Shown here: positions 1-6,388 of the stretch, piece by piece
How the letters are laid out: every line of letters starts with the position of its first letter
Numbering within the stretch: the first letter of the stretch is position 1
DNA from: [Eubacterium] saphenum
Lineage (GTDB): Bacteria; Bacillota; Clostridia; Oscillospirales; Ruminococcaceae
Length of the DNA: 8,389 bases
Direction of reading: 5' to 3'
Assembly (NCBI GenBank): GCA_004555635.1
Contig: SFHN01000042.1
Location: 1-8,389 of the forward strand
Translations under genes and position numbers: made by a program
The notes under the pieces: generated by a model
Database searches by the model: none
Told to the model about the DNA's origin: nothing
Seen by the model: only the letters and a program-made list of their open reading frames with translations

Positions 1-133
1 AGAAAAAATAAAGCGCGCAGGCGAAAAAACAGCAGATTGCATAAAAGCTTTGTAAATCTTTATGCGAAATAACAATGGGGTTCAGGTTTTGCGCTCACTA
101 CTGCGCTTCGCGCAAAACGCTCGTCGCACTAAA
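1..133. other. Hairpin-containing intergenic segment, no gene seen
   Basis: No coding region is supported here. Two inverted repeats are visible. GCATAAA (39-45) pairs with TTTATGC (59-65) around a 13-base loop, and TTTTGCGC (87-94) pairs with GCGCAAAA (110-117) around a 15-base loop. Part of the second (104-121) is nearly identical to a segment near the right end of the window (8116-8133). The upstream gene lies outside the window, so these could be its terminator or a dispersed intergenic repeat. Confidence 0.5.
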
Positions 134-151
134 TATTACAATATTGTAATA
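134..151. promoter_or_regulatory. Perfect 18-bp palindrome, candidate operator
   Basis: TATTACAATATTGTAATA reads the same on both strands. It ends four bases before the -35 hexamer of the TM2-gene promoter, a usual place for a repressor or activator of that promoter. The half-site TATTACAAT does not let me name a regulator family. As RNA it would lie upstream of the expected transcript start, so DNA binding is more likely than an RNA role. Confidence 0.5.
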
Positions 152-155
152 CTGC

Positions 156-184
156 TTGAAAAATCGGAAAAAATATGCTATACT
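156..184 (+). promoter_or_regulatory. Sigma-A promoter of the TM2-domain gene
   Basis: The -35 box TTGAAA (156-161) and -10 box TATACT (179-184) are separated by exactly 17 bases. A TG one base before the -10 (176-177) makes it an extended -10 promoter. Transcription should begin near 191, giving a leader of about 20 bases with GAGG at 202-205 as the ribosome binding site. Confidence 0.8.
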
Positions 185-212
185 GAAGAAAATGCTATCG
201 TGAGGTAATTAT

Positions 213-899
213 ATGGACGAATTTACAAGCAGAGTAAGCCTGAAAAAGCCTGAACCGTGGACAGACCCCGTTACAGGTGAAATATATCCGGGAGGTATGC
301 CGAGCACTGCCGCGCAGCCTTCTCCTCAGCCTACTGTTCAATCCTACGCGCAGCCTGCCGCACAGCCTGTGGCTCAACCCTATGTGCAGCCCGCGGCACA
401 GCCTTACCCTCAACCCTCGGCGCAGCCCTATGCTCAGCCCGTAAACGGCAGCTATTCCGCCGCAGAGATTTATCCCGCGGGCGCACAGCAGCCGCCGCAG
501 CCGACAAATCAGCGCGCCTGCTTCTGCCGTTCCTGCGGAAGCAGAATTGACGATGCCGCGCAGTTCTGCCGCTCCTGCGGAGCGCAGCAGTACCCCTCAC
601 AGCAGCAGTATCAGCAGCCCGCGCCCGCCGCACAGCCCGTTATCATAAACAACTACAACACCAACAACGTGAACAATGTCGCTTCAAACAACACGGTAAA
701 CGCAGGTGGCGGCAGACTTCGCAACAAGTGGGTGTCGTTTGTGCTGTGCCTTTTCTTCGGCTACCTCGGCGCACACCGCTTCTATGAGCATAAGTTCTTT
801 ACAGGTATCGTGTGGCTTTTCACGGGTGGATTTTTCGGCATAGGATGGCTTATCGACCTGATAATTATTCTGTGCAAGCCGACAAACTACTACGTCTGA
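213..899 (+). CDS. TM2-domain membrane protein with zinc ribbon and Gln-Pro-rich linker
   Basis: The 228-residue protein has four parts. A short N-terminal segment (1-30) contains DPVTGEIYP. A low-complexity region (about 34-76) is built from AQP, AQPY and AQPV units. A zinc ribbon has Cys105-x2-Cys108 and Cys119-x2-Cys122, written as two near-identical FCRSCG knuckles. An Asn-rich stretch (146-164) precedes a C-terminal TM2 domain (about 171-221), made of two hydrophobic helices joined by a GYLGAHRFY turn. TM2 proteins sit in the membrane and have no well-established bacterial function; zinc ribbons of this type probably bind partner proteins. ATG 213 is chosen because GAGG lies 7 bases upstream and a near-consensus promoter precedes it. 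The gene is monocistronic, ended by the hairpin at 917-957. The family call is firm; the role is unknown. Confidence 0.88.
   Translation: MDEFTSRVSLKKPEPWTDPVTGEIYPGGMPSTAAQPSPQPTVQSYAQPAAQPVAQPYVQPAAQPYPQPSAQPYAQPVNGSYSAAEIYPAGAQQPPQPTNQRACFCRSCGSRIDDAAQFCRSCGAQQYPSQQQYQQPAPAAQPVIINNYNTNNVNNVASNNTVNAGGGRLRNKWVSFVLCLFFGYLGAHRFYEHKFFTGIVWLFTGGFFGIGWLIDLIIILCKPTNYYV
312..440 (+). repeat. In-frame repeat encoding AQP-type units
   Basis: About 43 codons of the TM2-domain gene repeat variants of GCNCAGCCN (Ala-Gln-Pro), often followed by Tyr or Val. Third positions differ between units, so this is a diverged protein-level repeat rather than a fresh DNA duplication. It probably forms a flexible extended linker in front of the zinc ribbon. 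Confidence 0.75.
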
Positions 900-907
900 A
901 CATACAG

Positions 908-957
908 AAAAAACAGCCCCCGCCCGCGGCGAAAACCGCAGACGGGGGATTTCTTTG
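908..957. terminator. Bidirectional Rho-independent terminator
   Basis: CCCCCG (917-922) pairs with CGGGGG (943-948). After a 3x3 internal loop, GCGG (926-929) pairs with CCGC (936-939) around CGAAAA. On the plus strand the stem is followed by ATTTCTTT. On the minus strand six T follow (complement of A908-913). It lies between two convergent genes, stops at 899 and 967, and can end both transcripts. Confidence 0.85.
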
Positions 958-966
958 TGGTATACG

Positions 967-1170
967 TCAGAGCATACCGAAGTAGTCCTCAAGCACGTCG
1001 AAAATGTGCACAACGGACACGTCGTGCTTGTTTAGCGTTTCGGCAAAGCGCGCCGCCTCCGCCTTTTCGGTGAAGATGTCCGATATGGAAAAATCGTTTC
1101 TTTTAAGCCCGAAAGCGGTGTACGGCTTGCAGTCCTCGGTTAAACGGGTTTCGGATATTATTTCCCACAT
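967..1170 (-). CDS. Small conserved-looking protein, possibly DUF6514 family
   Basis: A 67-residue acidic protein starting MWEIISETRL and ending HIFDVLEDYFGML. The ATG at 1170 is preferred over the longer frame start at 1224. AGGGGG lies about 8 bases upstream of it, and an extended -10 promoter ends at 1215, inside the longer reading frame. It has no signal peptide, membrane helix or cysteine motif. The pattern of YTAFGLK, then SDIFTEKAEAARFAETLNKHDVS, then a C-terminal H-x-x-DVLEDY recalls the small clostridial family DUF6514 as I remember it; this is recognition by pattern, not alignment. Function unknown. It is transcribed alone, convergent with the TM2 gene, and shares its terminator. 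Confidence 0.7.
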   Translation of the reverse strand: MWEIISETRLTEDCKPYTAFGLKRNDFSISDIFTEKAEAARFAETLNKHDVSVVHIFDVLEDYFGML

Positions 1171-1214
1171 AGTATTTACCCCCTGTGCTGTGATAGGTCG
1201 GTTACCTTGCCTAA

Positions 1215-1223
1215 AGTATAGCA
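1215..1223 (-). promoter_or_regulatory. Extended -10 promoter of the small protein gene
   Basis: On the minus strand this reads TGCTATACT, an extended -10 element identical to that of the TM2-gene promoter (176-184). The position 17 bases upstream reads CGGAAA, a poor -35 box, so the promoter depends on the extended -10. Transcription would start near 1208, leaving a leader of about 38 bases. Confidence 0.55.
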
Positions 1224-1346
1224 CAAGGGGAGATTTTTTTCCGTAAATATTCCGTTAAGGATTGGTGTGCGGGGAATTTTTTGTAGACATTCAACAAATG
1301 TAGGTTGGTTCCGACGTGCCATTTTACAAGAAATTTACAAAACGCG

Positions 1347-2441
1347 TTACCAGATTCCCATTACCTTTTGCATAACAAGGCTTACCGAGGTTATCGCGAC
1401 CCAGCAGCACGCGCCGAGCGCAATAGGCTTTGCGCCTGTTTTTATCAGCTTAACAACGTTTGTGTTAAGCCCGATTGCCGCCATAGCAAGCACGATAAAG
1501 AACTTGCTGACGTTTTTGATAAACCCGAAAATGTCGCCCGCAACGGAAGAAGCCGCGGAGTTGTCGCCGATAACGGCATAAACAACCGTCGTGATAACCG
1601 AAGCCGCGATGAAGTAAAGAATGAAGAACGGGAAAATCTTTGAGAAGTTCACTTTCTTGCTCTCACCGCCCTCCCTCTTTGCCTTTCTCGCGCGTATAAA
1701 CGCAAGCACAAGCGTTATCGGGATAATCGCGAGCGTTCGGGTGAGCTTTACGGTAACGGCGATGTCGAGCGTTGCCGTGCCGAGATTGCAAAGGCTGTCC
1801 CACGTTGAAGCGGCGGCGGTTACAGAGGACGTGTCGTTTACCGCCGTTCCCGCAAACACGCCGAAGCCCGTCGGGTCGGTCTGCGAAAAGCCCAGCACTG
1901 TGCCCAGCGGCGGGAAAATCAGCGCGGCAAGCACGTTAAACAGGAAGATGACGGAAATCGACTGCGCAACCTCCTCGTCGTCCGCGTCGATTACGGGCGC
2001 GGCAGCGGCAATAGCAGACCCGCCGCAGATTGACGAGCCGACGCCGATAAGCGTTGCGATTTTCGACGGGATTTTCATAGCCCTGCACAGAACAAACGCT
2101 ACAATGAGCGACGTTGCGATTGTGCTGACGATAATCGGAAGCGACTGCGCGCCGGTTTGCGCGATAACCGAGAGGTTCATACCGAAGCCCAGCAAAACAA
2201 CCGCCCACTGAAGAACCTTTTTCGACGTGAACTTAATGCCTCCCTCAAGCCGCGACTTATCCTTTATGAACAGCGTAACGACCATACCGAGTACAATCGA
2301 GATAACCGCGCCGCCGATAATCGGGAACGCTTTTCCGAGAAACCACGCGGGAACAGCAATGCACAGGCACAGCAGAAGCCCCGGAATAATGCTTTTCATA
2401 AACTTTAGAACGTTGTTCTCTTTCTTTGTTTGTTCTGACAT
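1347..2441 (-). CDS. YeiH-family (UPF0324) putative anion/sulfate exporter
   Basis: A 364-residue polytopic membrane protein with about ten hydrophobic helices. It carries the family signatures: [11 protein letters not shown] at about 133-143, followed by [33 protein letters not shown] at about 197-211; and AAIGLNTN at about 321-328 near the C-terminus. YeiH proteins are inner-membrane transporters annotated as putative sulfate exporters; the substrate is rarely proven and is not shown here. ATG 2441 is chosen because AAAGGA lies about 7 bases upstream and because [10 protein letters not shown] gives a normal cytoplasmic start, whereas the extra 22 residues from 2507 do not. I found no convincing promoter of its own in 2442-2510. 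It may depend on read-through from glyQS past a hairpin with only four T, or on an atypical promoter. The length is normal for the family. Confidence 0.88.
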   Translation of the reverse strand: MSEQTKKENNVLKFMKSIIPGLLLCLCIAVPAWFLGKAFPIIGGAVISIVLGMVVTLFIKDKSRLEGGIKFTSKKVLQWAVVLLGFGMNLSVIAQTGAQSLPIIVSTIATSLIVAFVLCRAMKIPSKIATLIGVGSSICGGSAIAAAAPVIDADDEEVAQSISVIFLFNVLAALIFPPLGTVLGFSQTDPTGFGVFAGTAVNDTSSVTAAASTWDSLCNLGTATLDIAVTVKLTRTLAIIPITLVLAFIRARKAKREGGESKKVNFSKIFPFFILYFIAASVITTVVYAVIGDNSAASSVAGDIFGFIKNVSKFFIVLAMAAIGLNTNVVKLIKTGAKPIALGACCWVAITSVSLVMQKVMGIW

Positions 2442-2505
2442 TATAATTCCTTTCTGTTTCGGGATATTTATTTCATTTTGTGCAAAACACACGAAAATTT
2501 CCCGC

Positions 2506-2535
2506 AAAACGCCTGCCCTAAGAAAAAGGCAGGCG
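2506..2535 (-). terminator. Terminator after glyQS
   Basis: CGCCTGCC (2510-2517) and GGCAGGCG (2528-2535) form a perfect 8-bp stem with a 10-base A-rich loop, 27 bases beyond the glyQS stop. On the minus strand four T follow (complement of A2506-2509), a short tail, so termination may be partial and some transcripts may continue into the YeiH-family gene. Confidence 0.7.
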
Positions 2536-2561
2536 AATTTTCTTATGTGTGCGAATTTCGG

Positions 2562-3938
2562 TTAAAGAGCAATTCTCTCCTCGATATATGCCTTAACCTC
2601 GGAAATCGGAACGCGAACCTGCTGCATACTGTCGCGCTCGCGGATTGTAACGCAGCCGTCGTTCTCGGTATCGAAATCGTAGGTAACGCAGAACGGTGTA
2701 CCGATTTCGTCCTGACGGCGATAGCGCTTTCCGATTGCGCCCGCGTCGTCAAAGTCAACGCAGAAGCTCTTAGCAAGCTCGTCATACAGCTCGGTAGCCT
2801 TTTCGGACAGCTTCTTCGACAGCGGAAGCACAGCAGCCTTTACGGGAGCAAGCGCGGGGTGGAGGTGCATAACCGTTCTAGTCGTGCCGTCCTCGAGAGC
2901 CTCCTCGTCATAAGCGTCGCAGACAACCGCAAGGAACAATCTCTCAACGCCGAGCGACGGCTCGATAACGTAGGGAACATACTTCTCGTTAGTTTCGGGG
3001 TCGAAGTATTCGAGCGACTTGCCGCTTGTCTTCATATGCTGAGTGAGGTCGTAGTCGGTTCTGTCCGCAACGCCCCAAAGCTCGCCCCAGCCGAACGGGA
3101 ACAGGAACTCAAAATCGGTCGTCGCCTTGGAGTAGAAGCAAAGCTCCTCGGGGGAGTGGTCGCGAAGACGGATATTCTCCTCCTTAAGGCCGAGAGTAAG
3201 CAGGAAGTTCTTGCAGAACGTTCTCCAGTACTCGAACCACTCGAGGTCGGTGCCGGGCTTGCAGAAGAACTCAAGCTCCATCTGCTCGAACTCGCGAACG
3301 CGGAAGATGAACTGTCCGGGAGTGATTTCGTTTCTGAAGGACTTGCCGACCTGCGCCACGCCGAAGGGCACCTTTTTGCGGCTTGTGCGCTGAATATTCG
3401 CAAAGTTTACGAAAATGCCCTGTGCGGTTTCGGGGCGGAGGTAAATCTCGTTCTTGCTGTCCTCGGTAACGCCCTGGAAGGTCTTGAACATAAGGTTGAA
3501 CTGACGGATATCGGTGAAGTTTGTGCTGCCGCAGTTGGGACACTTAATGCCCTTGTCGCGGATATATGTCATCATCTGCTCGTTTGTCCAGCCGTTTGCG
3601 TCGGTTTCACCGAAGTCCTCGATAAGCTTGTCGGCGCGGTGACGGGTCTTGCAGTCCTTGCAGTCCATCAGCGGGTCGGAGAAGCCGCCGACGTGACCCG
3701 AAGCAACCCAAGTCTGCGGGTTCATAAGTATCGCGGAGTCAAGACCTACGTTGTACTTGTTTTCCTGGATAAACTTCTTGCGCCAAGCGTTCTTGATGTT
3801 GGTTTTCAGCTCAACGCCGAGAGGACCGTAGTCCCAGGTGTTTGCGAGGCCGCCGTAGATTTCGCTGCCGGCGTACACGAAGCCTCTGCCCTTGCAGAGA
3901 GCAACAATCTGGTCGAGTGTCTTTTCTGTGTTCTTCAT
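2562..3938 (-). CDS. glyQS: Glycyl-tRNA synthetase, single-chain dimeric type
   Basis: This 458-residue class II synthetase joins glycine to tRNA-Gly in the cytoplasm using ATP. It opens with [24 protein letters not shown], typical of the homodimeric family and unlike the two-subunit alpha2-beta2 enzyme. Cys93-x2-Cys96 and Cys133-x2-Cys136 form a zinc site within the insertion. RPETAQG (168-174) binds glycine/adenylate, motif 2 is [18 protein letters not shown] (201-218), and motif 3 is [10 protein letters not shown] (326-335). The anticodon-binding domain fills about 364-458. ATG 3938 is chosen over the frame start at 4061: AAAGGA precedes it by about 10 bases, and the promoter's transcript start near 4010 lies downstream of 4061. 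It is divergent from proS. All key motifs are intact. Gene symbols glyQS, glyS and glyRS are all used for this enzyme. Confidence 0.97.
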   Translation of the reverse strand: MKNTEKTLDQIVALCKGRGFVYAGSEIYGGLANTWDYGPLGVELKTNIKNAWRKKFIQENKYNVGLDSAILMNPQTWVASGHVGGFSDPLMDCKDCKTRHRADKLIEDFGETDANGWTNEQMMTYIRDKGIKCPNCGSTNFTDIRQFNLMFKTFQGVTEDSKNEIYLRPETAQGIFVNFANIQRTSRKKVPFGVAQVGKSFRNEITPGQFIFRVREFEQMELEFFCKPGTDLEWFEYWRTFCKNFLLTLGLKEENIRLRDHSPEELCFYSKATTDFEFLFPFGWGELWGVADRTDYDLTQHMKTSGKSLEYFDPETNEKYVPYVIEPSLGVERLFLAVVCDAYDEEALEDGTTRTVMHLHPALAPVKAAVLPLSKKLSEKATELYDELAKSFCVDFDDAGAIGKRYRRQDEIGTPFCVTYDFDTENDGCVTIRERDSMQQVRVPISEVKAYIEERIAL

Positions 3939-3958
3939 AGATGTTAGTTCCTTTCGCG

Positions 3959-3994
3959 CCCCGCGTGGCTTGCGGGGACAATATTGCGGCAATA
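3959..3994 (-). promoter_or_regulatory. Two dyads in the short glyQS leader
   Basis: The leader of about 70 bases contains a hairpin, CCCCGC and GCGGGG (arms 3959-3964 and 3972-3977, 7-base loop), ending about 9 bases before the AAAGGA ribosome binding site. Just upstream is TATTGCGGCAATA (3982-3994), a 13-bp palindrome around one central base. The palindrome has too small a loop for a full RNA stem and could be a DNA operator. No T-box sequence (TGGNACCGCG) is present. Confidence 0.4.
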
Positions 3995-4016
3995 AGCAAA
4001 TACTGCCATACACTAT

Positions 4017-4045
4017 ATTATATCCTAATTTTCGTGTTAAGTCAA
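4017..4045 (-). promoter_or_regulatory. Strong sigma-A promoter of glyQS
   Basis: On the minus strand, TTGACT (4045-4040) and a perfect TATAAT (4022-4017) are separated by 17 bases. Five of six -35 positions and all -10 positions match consensus. Transcription should start near 4010. It points away from the proS promoter, whose -35 box is about 220 bases to the right. Confidence 0.88.
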
Positions 4046-4248
4046 GGTTGATTTTCCACATATAAAAGGGGAGTTAAGCTGCTCGGTTTGTGTCGGATTT
4101 ACGAAGCCTGCCGGCAGGGGCGCGACGGACGTGAAATTCCGCGAGGAAGCGCGGGAGTTTGCCCCCCAAAAACAAACCGCAGGCGCGCCAAAACCCCGCC
4201 GTTAGTCAACCCGCGCAAACATTGCGCCAAACGAAAGGGGGATTGCGT

Positions 4249-4263
4249 GTCGAGGCTCTCGAC
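4249..4263. promoter_or_regulatory. Inverted repeat beside the proS promoter
   Basis: GTCGAG, GCT, CTCGAC forms a perfect 6-bp inverted repeat with a 3-base centre, ending four bases before the proS -35 box. It lies upstream of the predicted transcript start, so if functional it would be a DNA site. Short GC-rich inverted repeats arise by chance at this length. Confidence 0.3.
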
Positions 4264-4267
4264 CGAC

Positions 4268-4296
4268 TTGACAAGAGGGGAAGGGTGTGATATAAT
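4268..4296 (+). promoter_or_regulatory. Perfect-consensus sigma-A promoter of proS
   Basis: TTGACA (4268-4273) and TATAAT (4291-4296) both match consensus at all positions with the ideal 17-base spacer. Transcription should begin near 4303. A very strong, unregulated promoter fits a gene whose control is exerted afterwards by the T-box attenuator. Confidence 0.93.
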
Positions 4297-4302
4297 GACG
4301 AT

Positions 4303-4548
4303 AGACAAAGCTGTGAGAAGAAGCAGTAGGCGCGGAAGGTTTTCCCCAGAGAAGCGGCGGGTGGTGCGAGCCGCAGAAAACCACGCTCCGAACCCATCTT
4401 CGAGCGCGCCCCGAACGCATTCGCAAGTAGGCGGCGACGTATCCCGCGTTAAGGGGCGAAAAGTGCGGAGAGGTTCTCCGAACTCGGGTGGTACCGCGGA
4501 TTTATGATATTCGCCCCGAGCCGTAAAAATATGCGGCTCGGTTTTTTT
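4303..4548 (+). ncRNA. T-box riboswitch, proline-specific (specifier CCC)
   Basis: This leader reads the charging state of tRNA-Pro. Stem I shows AGTA (4325-4328), the upper helix GGTTTTC/GAAAACC (4338-4344, 4376-4382), the distal AGAGA (4348-4352), and a GCGGC/GCCGC-closed loop with GGTG (4363-4366). On the 3' side, GAA-CCC-A places the specifier codon CCC (Pro) at 4393-4395, above GAAGA/TCTTC (4317-4321, 4397-4401). Stem III is CGGAGA/TCTCCG (4466-4471, 4475-4480). The antiterminator pairs CTCGGG (4483-4488) with CCCGAG (4515-4520) and GCGGA (4496-4500) with TTCGC (4510-4514), leaving the 7-base bulge TGGTACC. TGGT complements the ACCA end of uncharged tRNA-Pro. When tRNA is charged, 4516-4523 should instead join the terminator. 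The specifier agrees with the gene it controls. Confidence 0.95.
4516..4548 (+). terminator. Intrinsic terminator of the proS T-box
   Basis: CCGAGCCG (4516-4523) pairs with CGGCTCGG (4534-4541) around a 10-base A/T-rich loop, followed by seven T (4542-4548). Five bases, 4516-4520, are also the 3' strand of the antiterminator, so the two structures exclude each other as expected for a transcriptional T-box. Confidence 0.95.
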
Positions 4549-4580
4549 GTCCGCCGCGAAAAATGAAAGGGAGTACACAA

Positions 4581-6299
4581 ATGAAACTTGAAAAGCTAGT
4601 AGGCGACCGCTTTAAGGAGCGCCCCTCCGACTGCCAGATTGACAGCCACGCGCTGATGGTGCGCGGCGGCTATATGAAGTATATGGCAAACGGCATTTTC
4701 TCGAGCTATATGCCGCTGAAGCGTATCACCTCAAAAATCGAGCGCATTATCCGTGAGGAAATGGACGCTATCGACGGTCAGGAGGTAATGTTTCCCGTAG
4801 TAATGCCCGCTTCGATTTGGCAGGAAAGCGGACGTTACGACAAAATAGGAAGCGAGCTTCTGCGCTTCAGCGACAGGAACAGACAGCCTATGGTACTCGG
4901 TATGACCCACGAGGAGGCGGCGGTACACCTTGTCCGCGAGTATGCAAACAGCTACACCAAGTACCCGTTTATGATTTATCAGATACAGACAAAGTTCCGC
5001 GACGAGGCGCGTCCGCGCGGCGGTCTTATCCGCGTGCGCGAGTTTACGATGAAGGACGCATACTCGTTCCACACCTCGCAGGAGGATTTGGAGGACTACT
5101 ACTACAAGTGCCACAAGGCATATGAGAAAATCTATGCGCGCGCGGGCGTGCCGGAGGTTATCTCGGTGGCTTCCGACAGCGGAATGATGGGCGGAAGCGT
5201 TTCGCACGAGTTTATGCTGCTGACACCTATCGGCGAAGACAGCATTGCTATCTGCAAGAAGTGCGGCTACCGCGCGAATATGGAGGCGGCAGAAAGCATT
5301 ATCGAGAACACCCGCGACGAGGTGTCCGAGCCGCTGACCGAGGTCGCAACCCCCGACTGCCACACAATCGACGAGGTCTGCGCGTTCCTTGAGAGCGACG
5401 AGAAGAAGTCCTGCAAGGCGGTCGTTTATCAGCGCAACGCCGATGACAGCTACGTTATCGTATTCGTGCGCGGCGACGTTGACGTTAACGAAACAAAAGT
5501 TACGAACTTCCTCGGCTGCGATATCCACCCCGCGGAAATAACCGCAGAAAGCGGACTTAACGCGGGCTTTATCGGTCCTGTCGGTCTGCCCGAGGGAATA
5601 ACCGTGCTTATCGACAAGTCGCTCGAAAACACGAACAATATCGTCTGCGGCGCAAACAAAGAGGGCTATCACTTCACGGGTCTTGATATGGCGCGCGACT
5701 GCCCGAACGCCGAGTACCGCGACTTTGCAAAGATAATGGAGGGCGGAATCTGCCCCGAGTGTCACGAAAAGGCGATTACCGTTTCGCGCGGTATCGAGGT
5801 CGGAAACATATTCCAGCTCGGAAAGAAATACACCGAGAGTATGGGAATGACCTACCTCGACAAGGACGGAAACGAGCAGGTGCCGATTATGGGCTGCTAC
5901 GGAATAGGCGTCGGCAGACTTGCGGCTTCCGTATGCGAGGCGCACCACGACGACTTCGGACCTATCTGGCCGATGGCGATTGCTCCGTGGCAGGTTCATA
6001 TCTGCGCGGTGCGCGTTGACGACGAGCGCGTGAGAGCGGCGGCGGACAAGCTTTACGCTGACCTTCAGGCGGCGGGCGTGGAGGTAATCTACGACGACAG
6101 AGATGTTCGCGCGGGCGTTATGTTCTCCGACGCAGACCTGCTGGGTGTTCCGCTCAGAGTGGTTGTCAGCCCGAGAAACCTCGACGAGGGCGTGTTTGAG
6201 CTGTCCTCGAGAGATAAGACAATCTCGGAGAAAATCGCTCCCGACACCGCAGTAGAAAAGCTGAAGGGGCTTATCGCGGAAATGCTTGAAGTAAAGTAA
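4581..6299 (+). CDS. proS: Prolyl-tRNA synthetase, bacterial type with editing domain
   Basis: A 572-residue class IIa synthetase that charges tRNA-Pro with proline in the cytoplasm. The catalytic core has LGMTHEEAAVHL (106-117), motif 2 in YQIQTKFRDEARPRGGLIRVREF (133-155), SDSGMMGGSVSHEF (199-211) and motif 3 MGCYGIGVGRLAASV (437-451). Between them, about residues 225-394, lies the YbaK-like insertion that clears mischarged Ala-tRNA-Pro. It is bracketed by CKKC (225-228) and CPEC (391-394), with SCKAVVYQ around Lys279, probably the conserved editing lysine. The anticodon-binding domain is about 465-572. ATG 4581 is chosen over 4563 because AAAGGGAG sits 7 bases before it, overlapping the codons after 4563. 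Full length for the type; one oddity is Met for the usual Pro in LGPTHEE. Controlled by the upstream T-box. Confidence 0.97.
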   Translation: MKLEKLVGDRFKERPSDCQIDSHALMVRGGYMKYMANGIFSSYMPLKRITSKIERIIREEMDAIDGQEVMFPVVMPASIWQESGRYDKIGSELLRFSDRNRQPMVLGMTHEEAAVHLVREYANSYTKYPFMIYQIQTKFRDEARPRGGLIRVREFTMKDAYSFHTSQEDLEDYYYKCHKAYEKIYARAGVPEVISVASDSGMMGGSVSHEFMLLTPIGEDSIAICKKCGYRANMEAAESIIENTRDEVSEPLTEVATPDCHTIDEVCAFLESDEKKSCKAVVYQRNADDSYVIVFVRGDVDVNETKVTNFLGCDIHPAEITAESGLNAGFIGPVGLPEGITVLIDKSLENTNNIVCGANKEGYHFTGLDMARDCPNAEYRDFAKIMEGGICPECHEKAITVSRGIEVGNIFQLGKKYTESMGMTYLDKDGNEQVPIMGCYGIGVGRLAASVCEAHHDDFGPIWPMAIAPWQVHICAVRVDDERVRAAADKLYADLQAAGVEVIYDDRDVRAGVMFSDADLLGVPLRVVVSPRNLDEGVFELSSRDKTISEKIAPDTAVEKLKGLIAEMLEVK

Positions 6300-6300
6300 A

Positions 6301-6370
6301 GGCAAACGCCGGTAATTGTGCGGTGTTGCCTAAAGTATCGCCCGAGGAGAACGGCTTCTTCTCGGGCTTT
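6301..6370 (+). terminator. Two tandem hairpins after proS, possible partial terminator
   Basis: The first hairpin begins one base after the proS stop: GGCAA/TTGCC (6301-6305, 6326-6330) with inner CCG/CGG. The second is stronger: a 12-bp stem with one G-T pair, left arm 6340-6351 and right arm 6356-6367, closing on CGGC. Only three T follow, so it may slow or partly stop polymerase, or protect the proS mRNA 3' end, rather than fully terminate. No promoter is visible between it and the next gene. Confidence 0.5.
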
Positions 6371-6388
6371 GCAATAAACGGAGGTATT

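Noticed and set aside
1207..1219. 13-base repeat TTGCCTAAAGTAT, also at 6326-6338
   Set aside because: A shared 13-mer is expected by chance about once in a window of this size. The contexts differ: one is a minus-strand -10 region, the other lies between hairpins.
1287..1301. ACATT/AATGT hairpin as a terminator of the YeiH-family gene
   Set aside because: The 5-bp stem is A/T-rich, and on the minus strand it is followed by CTAC and A residues rather than T, so it lacks terminator form.
2478..3947. 489-codon open frame on the plus strand
   Set aside because: It lies wholly antisense to glyQS, whose motifs are complete, and its translation has no recognisable domain. It is a codon-bias shadow.
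4088..4507. 139-codon open frame on the plus strand
   Set aside because: It runs through the proS promoter and the T-box leader, which explain this sequence fully. No ribosome binding site precedes it.
4563..4580. Upstream ATG as the proS start
   Set aside because: Starting here would add MKGSTQ and translate through the AAAGGGAG ribosome binding site that clearly serves ATG 4581.
4731..6305. 524-codon open frame on the minus strand
   Set aside because: It is antisense to proS, has no ribosome binding site or promoter that I can see, and its protein is rich in Arg, Val and His without domain structure.
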